Assembly (NCBI GenBank): GCA_029204225.1
Contig: CM055111.1
Span: forward strand, 17,159,019-17,223,018
Direction: 5' to 3'
Origin: Diphasiastrum complanatum
Lineage: Eukaryota > Streptophyta > Lycopodiopsida > Lycopodiales > Lycopodiaceae
DNA length: 64,000 nucleotides
Part shown: piece after piece, positions 42,080 through 54,071 of the stretch
Layout: each line of letters starts with the position of its first letter
Position numbering within the stretch: position 1 is the stretch's first letter
Program-made: the position numbers and the translations under genes
The notes under the pieces: model-generated
What the model saw: the letters and a program-made list of their open reading frames with translations, nothing else
Told to the model about the DNA's origin: nothing
Database searches by the model: none

Positions 42080-43743
42080 CTAGTTACATCTTGATATGTA
42101 AAATTGATGTAAGAAATAGTGAAGCATCCAATGTGGATATTTCATGTTCGCAAACCGTTCATCTTCGTCTGCTTTGACTTTCGTGTCCGCGAACTGTTCG
42201 GCTTCGTTTCCTTTGACTTTCATGTTTGCAAAACTTTTTGTGCTTCGTGTCTCCAGATCTTCAAGTTCGCGAATGTCTTCGTTGGGCTGAGGGCTGAAAG
42301 CTAGCAAGGCTTTGTAATTAGAAACATTTTGTTTCTTTAGCTCCCTCTCAAAGCATGATAGCTTTACAATCCTGAGACTGCTCCTTTGTCTCTCCAAGAG
42401 TCCTTTGTCCAGGGCTTTAGTGATGATGTCAGTAACCATGTCTCTCGTTCTGATGAAGGTGGTTTGCAACATCTTCTTCTCAATAAGATCCCTAATCAAG
42501 TGGTACTTGATCGCAATGTGCTTTGTTCTGGAATGGAACACGGGATCTTTTGTCAAGTGTATTGCAGAGGTGTTGTCCATCTGCAAGACCAGGGGCTCGT
42601 TCCTTGTTTCACCCAATTCGTCCAGGAACTGCCTTAGCCAAATTATCTCGTTGGCCATCTTTGCTGTTAAAATGTACTCTGCCTTGCAGGATGACTGGGC
42701 CACAACAGTCTACTTCTTGCTAACCCAGAGAACTGCTACTCCTGATCAAACGGTGCATCCCCCTGAGACGCTTTTACAATTGTCCTTTAGGGATGCCCAG
42801 CTAGCATCAGTGTAGGAAAGCATCCTGAAACCTGCATTATGACAATAACACAACCCGTAATCCCTTGTCAATTGAAGATATTTCGAAATTCCTTTTGCAA
42901 TCTTCCAATGTGTCAAGCTTGGATTCGTGTAGAATTGGCTCATCCTGAACACTGCATAAGCGATGTCAGGGCGTGTGTTGTCTGCAAGGTATATCAGCGA
43001 ACTTATTAGCTTCCTTTAAGGTGTGAGCTGCATATGTTTTCTCTCTTCCTCAGTCTTTGGACAGTCATCATTTGTTAGCACTGTTCCCGCGAGCATTGGA
43101 GTGTTCGCTCCTTTGTAGTTCAGCATCCCAAAGTCTTCTAGGATTTGTTGGGTGTATCTGGACTGGTGAAGGTGTAACTTACCTCCCTTGTAGTCCCTTT
43201 GAATTTGCAAGCCCAGGTAACACCTGGCTTCTTCTAGATCCACGATCTCAAAATGTTTCGAGATGTTTGTCTTTACTTCAGCAATTAGCTGCTCACTCTT
43301 GCAAAGTATCAAAGTGTCATCCACATACACAACCACAATCATGAGCTGTCCATCTGTAACTTTGATATATACATTGGAATCAGCCAACAGAGGCTTGAAT
43401 CCTAATGATTTTAGGGCTTGATCTTTCTTCTTGTACCATTGTCGGGCTGATTGTTTTAGACCGTAGATGCTTCTATGCATTCTGCATGCATAGTCAGGAA
43501 GTGAATTTGAGACATATCCTTGGGGTTGATCCATGTAGACCTCTTCGTCTAATTCGCCATGCAAGAAGTTGTCTTATTGTCCACAATGTGGATCCTGAGG
43601 TCATAAGCTGCTGCATATGCAAATAACAGACGTAGGGATAAATGTTTGACGACAAGAAAGAAGGTTTCAGAGTAGTCAATACCGTATCTCTGAGAAAAAC
43701 CTTTAAGAATTGTAGAAGAAGAAGGGTGAATTACTAGACACAA
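42080..43743 (-). pseudogene. Ty1/copia reverse transcriptase/RNase H, right arm of inverted repeat
   Basis: The minus strand starts with KGFSQRYGIDYSETF and LLFAYAAAYDLRIHIVD (43743-43549). A frameshift leads to LDEEVYMDQPQGYVSNSLPD, IYGLKQSARQWYKKKDQA and VVVYVDDTLIL (43564-43016). After a gap come CYCHNAGFRMLSYTDASWA (42952-42746) and RNase H (42703-42080: SCKAEYILTAKM, NTSAIHLTKD, VTDIITKAL). The C-terminal tail carries three imperfect repeats of an FANMKVKxxEAEQ-type unit (about 42140-42260), unusual for copia. This copy extends further at both ends than the left arm. Confidence 0.93.
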
Positions 43744-43769
43744 CTATAAGAGAGAGAAGTACGTATAAG

Positions 43770-45360
43770 CGGATTACAGGATAAGCTCACAAGAAGGGAT
43801 GAGGAGAATAAAGCGTTGTTAGATCGCAATGCACAATGTTTTGAGAGAATAATGAAACTCTAGAGAGAAGCCGGTGGAATGCAAACATACATGTGATTGA
43901 ATATGAGAGGGATTTATTACAAACCCAACTCGATAGCATCACTATAAGCGGACCAGTCCGTAGTGACAACACGAGACTCAAGGAATGGACAAAGAATATT
44001 CTACACACCCATGTCGTGGACAAATTGGAACAGTTTGTGGAAGAGCAGGGATATTTGCAAGAGGAGAACATGCAACTGGAAAAGAAATTAGTTGAACACG
44101 AGGGTTGTTATCGGTGGCACACCATTGTAATAACTGGTTGTCACATCCAGAAGTAGTTCAAGAGCAGGCAAACCTACAACAATCTATGACCGATGTGCAA
44201 CACTTAAATCAACACTTGTCTGACTTACAAGGCACACTTCAAGACAAAGAAATAGAGTGGTAGAAATTACAGGAAGAGGCAAAGGGCTTATTGAAAAACA
44301 TTGTGGATTTGATAGATCAACTCAAGCTTAGATGAGATTCCGTGCAAGTGGATACAAGTCAACACCAACATAGCCAAGCTATGGGAAAGTCAATAGAAAA
44401 TCAATCCCTGATGGTTGTACCACGTCGGGTGAAAAGGCCTAGAACAAGATTGGGAAGGAAGGTAAATAGCATGTACAAGGCTTTACAGCCTTGGATACAT
44501 CAACGCAACATCGAACATGCATTGAATATTGACTATTTGTTCTTGTCAAAGGTGGATATCACAGCAGAAGAGTGAGATGAGCCATGGGAGCTATGTGAGT
44601 TGTATGAGTTCTGGCAGAATTTGGAGTTGAAAGAACAAACGATTTTGGCTTGGGCATTCTTACAAGGCTGGATGAAGATATATATATATGAAGTCGAACA
44701 CGCCTTACCGATACATAATGACTTGCACTATCAAACCATTAAGAAGTGCGCAAGGTTTACAACATGGGCAGCAAGATCTTGGAACAAGTTTGATGCGGTG
44801 TATGCTACAGTGGCAAGGCATATAAATATCACATACCCATTATTATGGCAGCTATATTACTGATGAGAAGAGGGTTTCCAAGAGGAAAATCGACAATGCA
44901 ACTCAGAATTTCCACACTCACGGCGCTTTCCAATTCATGGACTTTGTTGTGATTGCTATACAACAGACATGGGAGTTGTTTGTCAACAAACGCTATACGA
45001 TGATAACCACTGAATGGCTAGAAAAGACAATGCTAATAGATCATGGTTAGTATCCAGTGTTATGGATGAAAAACAAAATCTGCTGCTCCAACCTATTTGG
45101 CATGGACTAGCCATGCTAGTACCAGAAACACGAAACTGGACATCGTCGCAACTGCAACAACATTGATAGAAATGTCGTGGTCAAAGAAAATAGCCAGGGA
45201 ATTTAAAGTGCTTACCATTGATTCACATGAAAAGGGTGAACCTGTAAGTCATTTCTTGGGGGTACGTACATCCGACGAGAGTGACAGTGAGCATCACCGC
45301 AAGAGGTTAAACGAAGAAAGAAGATGAAGAAGACCCAGACTTGACACTCGGTGGAACTAG
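43770..45360 (+). pseudogene. Decayed coiled-coil ORF of unknown family, copy B
   Basis: Same gene as 1-1560. ORFs at 43893-44156 (coiled coil), 44342-44575 (basic: RRVKRPRTRLGRKVNSMYK), 44600-44863 (LYEFWQNLELKEQT... region, W-rich) and 45097-45327. Read together with the shared stop codons, they suggest one ancestral protein of several hundred residues: coiled coil, basic patch, then a W-rich helical domain. Copy B is the better copy across 44342-44863, where copy A has extra stops and a deletion. Family not recognised. Confidence 0.5.
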
Positions 45361-45683
45361 TGTTTTTCCACCAGGGAATATGTGTTAGGTCCATTTTGGC
45401 CATTACAATGTACATTGTAAATACGGATTGAATTCAGGTAATTTGTCCGCTCCGTAGAGTAACAAAGATTATCTTTTTTGAACTATGTCCTCCGCATCCA
45501 TGTATTAATTACATTGAATGCTTGTCACCTAATTAGGAAAGCCATTGTACTTGAAAGTATATGTCTTTTGTGACAACTATACATAGTATATACGGTCAAT
45601 GAATCATTATCGTTCATTATCATTGATGCAGATGAGGACGTCACTGGAACATTCCTCGTTTATTTTAGACGACCTTCGGGATT

Positions 45684-45685
<2 letters not shown>

Positions 45686-45743
<58 letters not shown>

Positions 45744-45746
45744 ACA
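45686..45746. repeat. Compound microsatellite (CT)n(CA)n, copy B
   Basis: About 33 bases CT then 28 bases CA, against 69 and 62 in copy A. Confidence 0.97.
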
Positions 45747-46170
45747 TTTTTTGCAAGAAGCCGAAGGTGCCCTTAAAAAGGCAAAGATGTCTTGAAAACA
45801 GTTTAACTCATGAAAGTAGATGACCTTCGGAAATTTTCTCTCTCTTCGCATTTTTCGAAAAAATGCGAAAAAGCCGAAGGTGTTGAAAATAGTTAAACTT
45901 TTGAACTGCACAAGCTAAACTTTTGAACTATGCAAGTGTCGCATTTCGGGGAAATGAGAAAAAGCCGAAGCTGTTGAAAACATAATGTATTTCTACAAAC
46001 TGTTGAAAAAGTAATGTATTTCTGCATACTTGTTCTTAATGTTAATTTCGTGAAGATGGCCAAGTATTCAATGACTTCAAGTTATTGAGCTTAACATGAA
46101 CTTGAAATTATGATAGGATTGGTTACCCTCCTTTGCTGGAGATCAGCTGGAAGCCCGTTTTAGATGTTCT
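45747..46170. other. Non-coding stretch with GCCGAAGGTG motifs, copy B
   Basis: Counterpart of 2282-2705 with the same motifs and the inverted pair TTCGCATTTTTCG/CGAAAAAATGCGAA. No gene. Confidence 0.5.
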
Positions 46171-47290
46171 TCAAATAAATTGGTTGTCTAAATTTGTGAT
46201 TCCTACAGGTATCAGATGAGCAGACGTAGAACCAAAGTTGGTTTCACCTGACCCTAGATCAATGATCAATAAACATGCAGGAAGAATCATGAAATAGAAA
46301 TTAGTCATTAACCAAGGAGGCAACTGTGGGCTTAATTTCCAATAGAAATTAGCGCACAACAATGTTTGATCCCAAAATGGCTTATCCAGTTTAGCAGTTA
46401 ACCTCATGGCTTTGGCACTTCCACATAAAGTCCTATTCTTCTTTTCAGCCACTTTGTGGGGTCCTTGGTGTTGTATACTCCCTCTTGATCCCATGCTCAT
46501 CACAAAAGGCCTTGAACTTGGTAGATATGTACTCTCCACCATTGTCACTCCTTAAGCACTTGATCCTTGTGAAAAATTGATTCTCCCTTGCATTCTTGAA
46601 CTTAACAAAGACATCATTCACTTCATCTTTGCTCTTTAGTAGATACATCCAACAAAATCTACTAAAATTATCAATGAAAGTTACATACATCTTAGCTCCA
46701 CTATTGCTAATTTGATGAATATTCGAATGTATAGCTTGAAAAGGCTTTATAGATATAGATGTAGATCTAGTATAAGGTTGTCTATGAGACTTTGACAAAG
46801 AACAAGACTCACAAACATGATTGATGCTACTTAAGGAACTTAGAAGACCAATCACAACTTGCTTCCTAGCCATTACCTCCAATGACTTGAAGTTGAGGTA
46901 TCTTATAACAAACCTCTTGAATAGGTATTTGCTCCCCTGCAACACATCCAACTTGGTTAGCAATAACACAAGCATCTAGTTTGAACAACTTTCCTTGTTT
47001 TTTACCTTTTTCAATCAAGATATCCTTCCTTTTGATCATACAAGCATCTCCATCAAACTCAACTTTGAGGCCTTTACTTAGCAACTGACTCACACTAAGT
47101 AGATTCTTGGTAATAAATGGAATGAACAAAACATCCTTAAAATGAACATTCCTATTTGTAGAGAGAGAAATAGTAATTCTGCCAATCCCTTTGATTGCAC
47201 ACTCACCATCAATATTGGCCATGTAGATCACCCTCTTGTCATCTCCATATGCCAACAAAGAAGTGAAAAGTGCACCATCTTTACTCATTT
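46171..47290 (-). pseudogene. Ty1/copia protease-integrase remnant, copy B
   Basis: More complete than copy A. The minus strand from 47288 reads DGALFTSLLAYGDDKRVIYM, VHFKDVLFIPFITKNLLSVS (end of protease) and KRKDILIEKGKKQGKLFKLD. After a frame break comes integrase from about 46930 (YLNFKSLEVMARKQ, CESCSLSKSHRQPYTRS, FSRFCWMYL, LRSDNGGEYIS), then the shifted tail to 46171. The His pair of GAG-pre-integrase present in copy A (HKRMGHLNF) is altered here (RYLNF). Confidence 0.9.
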
Positions 47291-47307
47291 GACATTCTCA
47301 ATCAAAG

Positions 47308-47311
<4 letters not shown>

Positions 47312-47376
<65 letters not shown>

Positions 47377-47531
47377 GGATCAAATAGCTTTGGGTAGGTG
47401 CTCGAGCCGCCCCCAAAGTCTTTCCTAGCCAAGGCCTTCTATCTGTCATCTCTCTTTCTCTTTCTCTTTCCTAAGTTGGGTGTGAATAGCTTTGGGTGCA
47501 CTCGAGCTCCCAAAGCCTCTCTCGACCTAGG

Positions 47532-47609
<78 letters not shown>

Positions 47610-47900
47610 GCAAGTGAATGCGGGGTTGACGCTCCCAATGTTCAGACCCTATGCTACTTTGACGACACAACAATGGCGCCGTTGTCAAAGCCTTTCCTAG
47701 CCAAGGCCTTCTATCTCTCCTCTCTTTCTCTCTCTCCTTCCTAGGTTGGGTGTGAATAGCTTTGAGTAGGCGCTCAAGCCCCCAAAGCCTCTCTTGACCT
47801 AGGCTTTCTCTCTCTCTCTCTCTCTCTCCCCCTTTTGCTATGCAGGTGAAGGCGGGGTTGATGCTCCCAGCGTTCGAACCCTATGCTACAATGACATAAT
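47312..47900. repeat. CT-rich tandem block inside the copia protease, copy B
   Basis: (CT)n at 47312-47374, then two units starting AAAG(T/C)CTTTCCTAGCCAAGG at 47415 and 47687, each with its own (CT)n (47535-47604 and about 47807-47828). Unit 1 ends in ACAACAATGGCGCCGTTGT, a near palindrome centred on GGCGCC. The block sits between IYKEYF of the protease (47950 side) and its continuation (47290 side). Confidence 0.85.
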
Positions 47901-48084
47901 AGAAGTACTCTTTGTAAATAGTCATGTGTGAACTTGCTCCACTATCAATCCACCATGGATCTAGATCTCCATCATTAGCAAGCATGTATGAAGACAACAC
48001 AAAAGCATCATCATTTTCATCTTGAACATCCAAACCATCCTCATCAAGAATAAGCCTACCAAATTTGAACTTGTTTTGAGACAT
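47881..48084 (-). pseudogene. Ty1/copia protease N-terminal fragment, copy B
   Basis: Counterpart of 3918-4121, with DPWWIDSGASSHMT. It keeps the more usual GASSHMT where copy A has GVSSHMT. Confidence 0.85.
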
Positions 48085-48462
48085 TTATAGAGAGGGTTAT
48101 AGAGAAAGTCCAGGTGGCCAGAGGTATTTCAGGACACTCTGCTAACCGAGGGTAATACCGAGACTGATGAAAAAAAGGCCCCTCGGTATAAACCACAATA
48201 TAAAACAGAATGTAAATGGATCTCACTTTTGGAATTTGTTACCTATCAACACATTGAATTCCATTTTCTATCAACATTGGTTGCCATATGCACAAGTGAA
48301 TAAAGAAATTTATGTATCACAAAAAAATGATGATCACAAATTATGTACTCACATGCATCTACTTTTTGCTCGATGTCAACTAGTCAATTAATAAAGTGTT
48401 ATTGCATCTATGAGCAATATGATTAATATTACAATGAGTTAAAATACATCGTATTGTGTCAC
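48085..48462. other. No recognised gene
   Basis: Counterpart of 4122-4499. Nothing further seen. Confidence 0.4.
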
Positions 48463-49311
48463 TTATTTATTTGGTAGTTCATCGTTATCATTTTCTACAT
48501 CATTACGCGACAAATTTACCAAACCAAATGAGTCTATCTCTAATTCTATCCAAATATCTCTTATAGCTTCATCATTAATAAGTTGATCTTCAAAAGCTAA
48601 TGGCGACGGTTGCAACGAGTGAGACCAAGAAGGTGTGTCGCGTGTTGTTGATCCATCCGATAATGATGCATCACGCTCAACATCGTCATTAGCTTGTGAA
48701 GCTTGCACATGATCATCCTCCAAAAATGTGTTATTGAATCCATCATCACGATCTTGTTCATGAGGTGCATCAACTAGCAGCGCCATGTCCTCCACGACAT
48801 CTCTATCTTCAAAACTTCTTTTACTTCTGAATCACGTACAACCATCTAGAACGATCGGGGTGAAAGACCACCTGTAATTGATCGATGTTACCATAAACAT
48901 TGACTCGTAGTTAATATCCATAGCTTTGTTACAACTGGTTGGGTATTACTATACACAATATACATTTTTTGCAGTACACTGAAAATCGACTGATTGATAA
49001 CAAAAGAGCATAGACATCTTGAAGACATAGAAGAAATGTATCTGCTCACATGGTTGATGAAAAACAAATGTATCGCTTTGATCTGTCCAAAGCTTGGCAG
49101 ATTCAATGGCAAAATAACTCCTCTCATCTCTGATAGTTGCATTGGGATCATTGCAAATAACTTTGAACCATTTGACATCAAATATGAAAAAGTTAAATTG
49201 TCTAAATCCAACTTCAAAGATGCCATTGATTGTCCCACAATAATCAAGTTGAGAAGAGAGTAAACTGGTGTCCGTTGTGCTTGCTTGACTCTCTTGGGTA
49301 AAATTTGCCAT
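48463..49311 (-). pseudogene. CACTA transposase DUF4216 remnant, copy B
   Basis: Counterpart of 4500-5358 with the same DUF4216 pattern (DYCGTINGIFEVGF, FFIFDVKWFKV) in 49311-48949 and acidic tail in 48795-48463. An 11-base net deletion after TTTTACTT (about 48829) removes the frame of the VTPRSK segment that is open in copy A. Confidence 0.75.
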
Positions 49312-49449
49312 GACTCCACAATCGTACGTATTTCTACTTTTGTCAATATGCTCTGTACGAAAGTGTCATCCATGCATCCACACAGTGCATTGTATTTTTT
49401 GTACTGAACGAAATGGAACTAAATGTCACAAGAACACATGTAGCAAATA

Positions 49450-49635
49450 TCCACGCACAAAAAGGAGGAGGCACGGGCAAAAAAATTTCGCGTGGATATA
49501 GTCGTGGATAGGCATGGATATATGCATGGATACCGCGTGGATACAATTTTTTTTATCCACGCGGTGTCCATGCGATTAAGTCTCTGGATCTTGCGTGCAT
49601 TATCCACGTGTGGATAATCCATGCAGATTTTTTTG
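49450..49635. repeat. Palindromic GTGGAT/ATCCAC array, copy B (shortened)
   Basis: Retains both ends of the copy A array but not the 314 bases between its TGGATAC repeats. The palindrome at the right end is weakened (GCGTGCATTATCCACGT). Confidence 0.9.
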
Positions 49636-50164
49636 ACCCAAAAAAAAAAACATTTGGTGCAAACCAAAATGTGGTTCGCTCCTAAACTAGAGGTCGACTT
49701 CCTTTTTCTGTTGTGTGTGAGAGAGAAAAAGAGAGTATAGATGGAAGTGAGGATAAGATGGGGATGAATGTGAGTGAGAAGATTGATAGTGTTTAGGATT
49801 TTTAGTTCATTGATGGATGTTAATAGTATGTGTTTTGTGATCATATGTTTTAAGATCTTTTTAGTTTGTGATGTAGGCTTGGATATGAAAAATGAAAAAA
49901 GAGCTTTCACTGCAAAGGATTGAAAGATCAAGTGCATGCAAAAGGAAAAGCAAAGATTAAAAACAATGGAGATACAATAGTAAAGGTAAATTCACATTTA
50001 TTTTGATTCATTTGCCATGCAAATCATGTGCTAAAATAGATACATTGCATTGAATTCACCAAAAGATACATTTGCATTCCATAGATGTGCAATAAATAGA
50101 ATATACATTGCATTGAATACATCAATAAATACATTTGCATTCAATAGATGCACATTCAATAGAC
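49636..50164. other. AT-rich stretch, no gene
   Basis: Counterpart of about 5996-6525, with TACATTTGCATTC-type repeats at 50050-50160. Confidence 0.4.
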
Positions 50165-51393
50165 TATACATTTGCATTCATGAATTAAAAATATATGCAT
50201 TCAAAATTTTTGCAAGAATGATGTGGTGCCAAAACATTATATTGATTGATTTAAAAAAAAGTACATTGATGAGAGAATAAATTCTCCCTTCATACATTGC
50301 CTTCTACAAGGCCTTACATTTAATTTAAAAACTCTACTCATCATCACTTCCTCCCTCCTCGCTTCCTTCGTCTTGTAGGTGTACGTTCGTGTCCACATCT
50401 TCAAACTCCCCTTTGCTCTCATTCATGCATATATCCATGCCTATCCATGCCTTACATCTAATTTAAAAACTCTACTCATCATCGCTTCCTCCCTCCTTGC
50501 TTCCTTCGTCTTGTAGGTGTATGTTGGTGTCCACATCTTCAAACTCCCCTTTGCTCTCATTCATGTTCTCTTCCACATTTTGCTCCTCAATATTTTCCAC
50601 ATTTTCTTCCACATCACGAACGCTTGAAGTTGTAGAGCCTCTCTACAAAATAAAATCAAAGATTCAATTAAATTGAAATTAAACTTACTTGTAAACCACA
50701 AAGTAAACAATCGCAAAACAATAAAGGTTAAGAGTTTACGATTGGAAACAATCCATGGGATTCCTTAAAAGCCTTAAGGCCGACATATCCATTATCATAA
50801 CCTTGTTTGTACTACGCGGCGGTCGTGTCTTCCAAAATCACTAAGCTACATTCAACAAAAAAACATAGTTAGTAATAAAAAAAATTCACAATCTCACTAT
50901 CATAATCTTTTCTAGATTTTATGAGAATATTTTATTGTAGGATTTTACATAAAATATATTTTTTAATATGATGGAACATAAAAAAATCAATTCAAAGATC
51001 ATTATGGTAGTATTTAATTGTTAAAACTAGTTTTATATTGTTATAAATTTTATTTTTCTTGAGATTTGACATACAAGACAAAATCAGGAGATAAGAAATA
51101 GTACATATTATTATTAAACAAGTAATTTGACAAGTTTTTTAAGATTTTATGACATAATATTATGTCAAATCGGTAGCAATGTTACTAGAATATTAGATTT
51201 ACATTAAGCATAACTAGAATATACATGGATTAGATGTTGGCATGTCTTTAACAAATTTTATTATATTTGTTCAGTACATACAGTCTCACAATGATTACTT
51301 ATGATGTGGTATAGAGTAGTTGGCTACTGTGTGTATATGTCATCGATGATGTTATCATCATCATATAGCGATTCATCTCATGATCGCAATAGC
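50165..51393. other. Copy-B-specific 1.2-kb segment with tandem duplication
   Basis: Absent from copy A, whose junction (AGACTAT-T-AGGTATAT near 6523) shows no target-site duplication. It contains two units of about 130 bases (about 50304-50438 and 50449-50571) with CATCTTCAAACTCCCCTTTG in each. On the minus strand these read an acidic NESKGEFEDVDTN-type coding pattern, followed upstream (50830-50740) by KQGYDNGYVGLKAFKESHG. It may be an exon pair of the decayed CACTA-type gene. The remainder (50870-51390) is very AT-rich without a gene. Confidence 0.55.
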
Positions 51394-51856
51394 AGGTATA
51401 TATTGTTATTGATATTGACATCAATTGCACTTTAATTGTTATTTGAATATGAGTGTATAATTTTTCTTGCAAATTTATTCTTACAATGACATTTGATTGG
51501 AATTATGAATTCTAGGGAAATTATCGTACCTCCACATGATTTGGAGAAAAGATAAAAATTGAGCTCTATCACAGAAAAAAGGAACAAGCAAGACTAAAGT
51601 ACAATGAACAACTATTGATTGGTTCATCTTCAAGCTCTTCCATCAGTTGACGTAGACCGCCTATTGATCCATCACATGTATGTATATTGATTTATGTCAT
51701 AATATTTTTATTTGTAATAGTGATGTACTGTGATTTGGTTGAGGATTGCGATACAGTATATTGCCCTTTGGAAAGCCAAGACACCACTCCATCACAAATG
51801 AAGGTTGCAAATGTACTAAATGTACAAAGACTATTTTGTCAATTTTCACTTGAATG

Positions 51857-52033
51857 ACACTGAAAGAATTTGTGCGATTTGCAATTGGATTATTGGACCA
51901 GTTCCAACCAGAATATGATGAGTAGATACCATGCACATGCGCACAATGCACAAGCCTTAGGATTCGGACAAGGAGGATTGTCAACGATCATATTTGGGCC
52001 AATGGAGTGCACACAGAGAATCCAAGAGTATGA
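51857..52033 (+). pseudogene. CACTA Transpos_assoc remnant, copy B
   Basis: Counterpart of 7015-7191 with the same in-frame TAG before IPCTCAQCTSL. It also has a further stop in place of the Trp codon (TTAGGATTCGG). Confidence 0.6.
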
Positions 52034-52144
52034 GAGATAAACTCTTTAAAGTTTTTTTTGGAAATGCTTTAATCTTTGACCCTTATGACACTTCAAGGTT
52101 TGGCCAATAAATATTGATCGATAGGATGAATGCCACGATACTTT

Positions 52145-52309
52145 GAAGTTAATCTCTCACTTGCTTCTAAAAGGGAAAATCCAAACAGAATAATTAGATG
52201 AAGTTAATCTCTCACTTGCTTCTAAAAGGAAAAATCCAAATAGAATGATTAGATGAAGTTAATCTCTCACTTGCTTCTAGAAGAAAAAATACAAATAGAA
52301 TGATTAGAT
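52145..52309. repeat. Three-copy 55-bp tandem repeat, copy B
   Basis: Units start at 52145, 52200 and 52255. Same array as 7302-7467. Confidence 0.97.
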
Positions 52310-52370
52310 GTAGTTTATCTTGATTTCCATATCCAATCACCCGTAATAGACTCATTCACGTCCGCGCGCG

Positions 52371-52373
<3 letters not shown>

Positions 52374-52420
<47 letters not shown>

Positions 52421-52433
52421 TGTGTGTGTGTGT
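52374..52433. repeat. (GA)n(TG)n microsatellite, copy B
   Basis: About 45 bases GA followed by about 15 bases TG, preceded by CGCGCGCGTGCG. Confidence 0.97.
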
Positions 52434-52870
52434 TGGGGAAAGTCGGCATTCTTAAGGAATGGAACCGGCATCTTTTCCCCAAAATCTACAACTACAAAAT
52501 TTTGCAGGATATTTTACGTGATAAATTTGAGATTTTATAGAGAAAAACCGGCAAGTAGAAGCATATTCCTTGTCAGTAGCCGGAATACTCCTTAAGATAT
52601 GGGATTTTTGAGGGAAACCTCAGAAAAGTTTCCCGAACACTGGAGAGAGAGTTAAAAGTAACCTACACTCCCAATTCTAGGAAGGTGTGAAGCCATTGTT
52701 TTCTTCTATTCAAGGCGTGGTTCAAATGTTTTTGTTGGAAGATGAGTTCCACAAAAAAGCCCAAACGCCGCAGGGAGGGAGCATGTGGTGACATTTTGGA
52801 GTAGGATATAATTGTGTGGTTCCGGAGTTTTGATTAGCACTCTATAATGTTCTCATGAAGTGTGTTTAGG

Positions 52871-53007
52871 GTGGGTGTGTGTGTGTGTGCGTGTGTGTGT
52901 GTGTGTGTTTGTGTGTGCATGTGTGTGATTCATGCTGCCGGTTTACGATTTGTGTTATATATTAATTTATGTTTCATGCTTGAGAGAGAGAGAGAGAGAG
53001 AGAGAGA
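52871..53007. repeat. (GT)n and (GA)n microsatellites, copy B
   Basis: An interrupted GT tract at 52874-52928 and a GA tract at 52982-53007. The second is absent from copy A. Confidence 0.95.
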
Positions 53008-53036
53008 AAAAAAAACTGATACATCTAACATTTTCA

Positions 53037-53205
53037 ACTTTTGCAAAAGAAGGAACATAAGTTGGTTTCAAGGAAAAGAGTTGCAAGAGAGATCGAGAAT
53101 ATTATTGATAGGATAAATCACATGAATATTGATTTTGGATCATCATTGGCCTTAGATGATGCTCTTGTTGATGATGACCCCTTGCATGATATAATTACTT
53201 CATGA
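53037..53205 (+). pseudogene. Coding-like exon upstream of the SET remnant, copy B only
   Basis: Reads QKKEHKLVSRKRVAREIENI, then INHMNIDFGSSLALDDALVD and a stop at about 53203. The charged helix and acidic end look coding, and the position 150 bases before the SET frame suggests an upstream exon of that gene. Copy A has lost it with the neighbouring (GA)n. Confidence 0.45.
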
Positions 53206-53352
53206 ATGCCTTGTGATTCAATCCATGTCTCCAAATCTCTTTAACATTCTTACCACCCAACCACACCTATCCTAGAAGTTGCACATGAGTCCTCCACGAT
53301 ACTCCACGTGGATTCCACAAACTCGACCACCCTTTAAAAAGGAGAACACGTC

Positions 53353-54071
53353 TTGAACCTTACTATGACTAGTTTGAAAGATAATTGCAAATTTCTGCGC
53401 ACTGTTGATGTGTCAAAAGACATTCTAGGTTCTTTGTCTTATCTTCCTCTTCCACCTAGCTTGCAAACATTAATAAAAACTTTCATTAGAAGTAGATATT
53501 CATGTTGGCCACTCCAATCACCATTACCATTAAATGGAACACCATTTACGTATTGGGGTCGAATGTATAGGATCATGCCTAGTGAACACTTTCCTAAGGC
53601 TGGTTTGGGCCTTTTTGCATTGATAGTATTGAGGTCCCTCTAAATAGTGTTGTGACATTGATGCCATATGCAAGACATCAATACAACTGGGGTGATTGGC
53701 ATGCTTTGTGTCATCACCAATGGAGGATGCAAGCATATGGCTTGAATTCAAATGCTTGTTCTTTAGAGGAGCAACGCATGCAAGGAGGCAACATCTCAAG
53801 GGCAAATTGTACATACATTGATGGACATCCAAATGTGCATGGAAACATTGCTGCATATATAAATAGTTTCAATGGCCACCCTCTATTGATAAATTGTGAT
53901 TTCGAAGAATGCACCAATGGAAAAGAAGAATGTTTTACTAGGAATGTAAAGGGCACTTATGTAATGGTCTGTGCCACTAGATCTATTAGGTTTGGGGAGG
54001 AATTGTTCATCAAGTATAGTTTCAACCATCCTCTATCCAAATGTTTGCAAAAGATAATAAGTCAAATGTGA
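53353..54071 (+). pseudogene. Decayed SET-domain protein gene, copy B
   Basis: The best copy. 53353-53643 ends KAGLGLFA. After the shared frameshift, 53652-54071 is open for 139 codons and holds WHALCHHQWRMQAYG, VHGNIAAYINSFNGH, a Cys-containing NCDFEECTNGK loop and VCATRSIRFGEELFIKYSF, the end of a SET domain. The usual NHxC after the helix is degenerate (INSFNGH). A single one-base change at about 53632 would join the frames. Whether the protein was enzymatically active is unclear, because the catalytic Tyr region cannot be assigned with certainty. Confidence 0.65.

Noticed and set aside
47660..47690. TGGCGCCGTTGTC at 47674 as a second tRNA-Asp primer-binding site
   Set aside because: Only the first 13 bases match. 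There is no LTR-end sequence before it, and it forms part of a near palindrome repeated in a CT-rich unit.
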